A DNA stretch of 64,000 nt, taken from NCBI GenBank assembly GCA_028820935.1, contig JAPPHZ010000051.1:1-64000 (forward strand), written 5' to 3'. The DNA comes from a bacterium (GTDB lineage: Bacteria > Actinomycetota > Acidimicrobiia > Spongiisociales > Spongiisociaceae). The translations under genes and the position numbers were made by a program. A model generated the notes under the pieces. That model did not search any database. It saw only the letters and a program-made list of their open reading frames with translations, and was not told the origin of the DNA. The stretch's first letter is position 1. Each line of letters starts with the position of its first letter. This document shows, in pieces, positions 63,191 to 64,000 of the stretch.

Positions 63191-63447
63191 CCGGCGCTCC
63201 GCACCGGGCCCTCCCCCGCCACCACCTGTCCTGGTTTGGAGCGTGGTCGGCCATGCCCGGCTGGATGCCGGGAATCGGCGGTTCGCTCCATCGAGTTGTC
63301 GTGTTCCCTCGATCCGGCCGTTCCGATCGGTATCACCTCATGGGCCGGTTAGGTGCTTGGCGATAGGCAACGTATGTCGGGGGTGTGACAAGTCCGAGCC
63401 TTGCCGGAGAGAACGCGAAAAACTCTTGCCGTTCTCCCTGTGCGGGC

Positions 63448-64000
63448 TCAGCCGGGGGTGGTGGGACCCGCTAGAGAGGAGCGCAGGGCTCTGGCGTGTC
63501 CGGCCAGGTCGATGCGTTCGGCTACCTCGGCGGCTTCCTGGCCGGCGGCGTAGAGGTCTCGCGGCCGGACCGCATCGCCGATGGTGTAGATGCCGGCCGC
63601 CAGCCCGGACCGGCTCAGCTCGTCCGACAGCTCCGAGGTGGGGCGCCGGCCGCCGATCACGACCGATCCCACGTGCAACCGGTTTTCTCTTCCGCGGCTC
63701 TGGATCACCACGCCATCGCCGGTGATCGACTCCGCGGTGGCTTCACGATGGATGGTGACCCCCTGGTCCGCCTCCAGTTCGATCTCGGCCAGCAACCCGG
63801 TGAAGGCGCCGTCCGCGGCAAGGGACGCTCCGGCTTCGATGATGTGGATACCGGCCCCGGAGCGGCGGAGGTGTTGCGCAACCCGGCAGGCTACGAAGTC
63901 ACCGCCGATTACGGCCACGTCCTGCTCCCACTCGTCCGGGGGCCGTTCCAGCGCGGAGAGGACATCGAAGATCGGGACGGTGGGTTCCTGCGTGCCGGCC
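63448..64000 (-). CDS. FAD/NAD(P)-dependent oxidoreductase C-terminal part (cut by right edge)
   Basis: The minus-strand frame is open from the window edge to the stop at 63448. It shows a second dinucleotide fold DVAVIGGDFVACRVAQHLRRSGAG, then LHVGSVVIGGRRP and the late FAD motif IYTIGDAVRPRDLYAAGQEAAEV. This is the end of a 2,4-dienoyl-CoA reductase-like (NADH:flavin oxidoreductase) or pyridine-nucleotide-disulphide-type enzyme. The glycine-rich motif reads GGDFVA rather than GGGxVG, a minor divergence. The 5' end lies outside the window. Confidence 0.75.
   Translation of the reverse strand, partial: AGTQEPTVPIFDVLSALERPPDEWEQDVAVIGGDFVACRVAQHLRRSGAGIHIIEAGASLAADGAFTGLLAEIELEADQGVTIHREATAESITGDGVVIQSRGRENRLHVGSVVIGGRRPTSELSDELSRSGLAAGIYTIGDAVRPRDLYAAGQEAAEVAERIDLAGHARALRSSLAGPTTPG

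Overview
The window is GC-rich throughout, densely packed with genes, and written mostly in actinobacterial idiom: many GTG and TTG starts, chains of ATGA stop/start overlaps, leaderless-looking promoters, luciferase-like (possibly F420-dependent) monooxygenases, MaoC hydratases, DUF1648/GntR and DUF1272 proteins, and a SpoIID/LytB protein with Cys-containing SLH-like repeats. I infer a free-living or host-associated Actinomycetota, plausibly Acidimicrobiia. There is no rRNA, and I recognised no tRNA, CRISPR array or insertion sequence.

Layout. 0-6.5 kb: a HEPN-like orphan, a short UvrA-type ABC ATPase, a beta-propeller gene split by an amber codon at a conserved Trp, and a TetR regulator. 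6.6-11 kb: a proVWX glycine betaine/proline importer whose permease has a large extra membrane domain. 11.4-18.5 kb: a seven-gene, fully overlapping catabolic operon (CoA ligase, hydrolase, LLM monooxygenase, SDR, amidase, two hydratases). 18.9-28 kb: a GntR/DUF1648 pair with a legible promoter-operator, an AbiEii-type toxin pair, DprA, sugar-acid enzymes, a purine-type permease with an ATPase-like tail, and two toxin-antitoxin loci whose antitoxins are intact and whose toxins look broken. 28-41 kb: secreted and redox proteins, including a close relative of sterol C24-methyltransferase and a thioredoxin-like lipoprotein whose CxxC is interrupted by an in-frame TGA (UxxC, a selenoprotein candidate).

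41-64 kb: enzymes that could serve hydroxyproline catabolism, then a minus-strand block of a FAD oxidase, two tandem choline-sulfatase-like genes, a roughly 10.3-kb type I polyketide synthase (KS-AT-DH-cMT-ER-KR-ACP-KS-degenerate AT, with one frameshift in AT1), two GAPDH homologues (one lacking the catalytic Cys) and an oxidoreductase. Divergent from these lie a NicX-like dioxygenase, an amidohydrolase and a formylglycine-generating enzyme that would activate the Cys-type sulfatases. A flavoprotein gene is cut by the right edge.

The most unusual features are the TGA-containing thioredoxin-like gene, the PKS with a dead terminal AT and no second carrier domain next to a GAPDH pair, and the run of adjacent broken toxins. 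Residue and base observations are direct readings. Family names come from recalled motifs, not searches.
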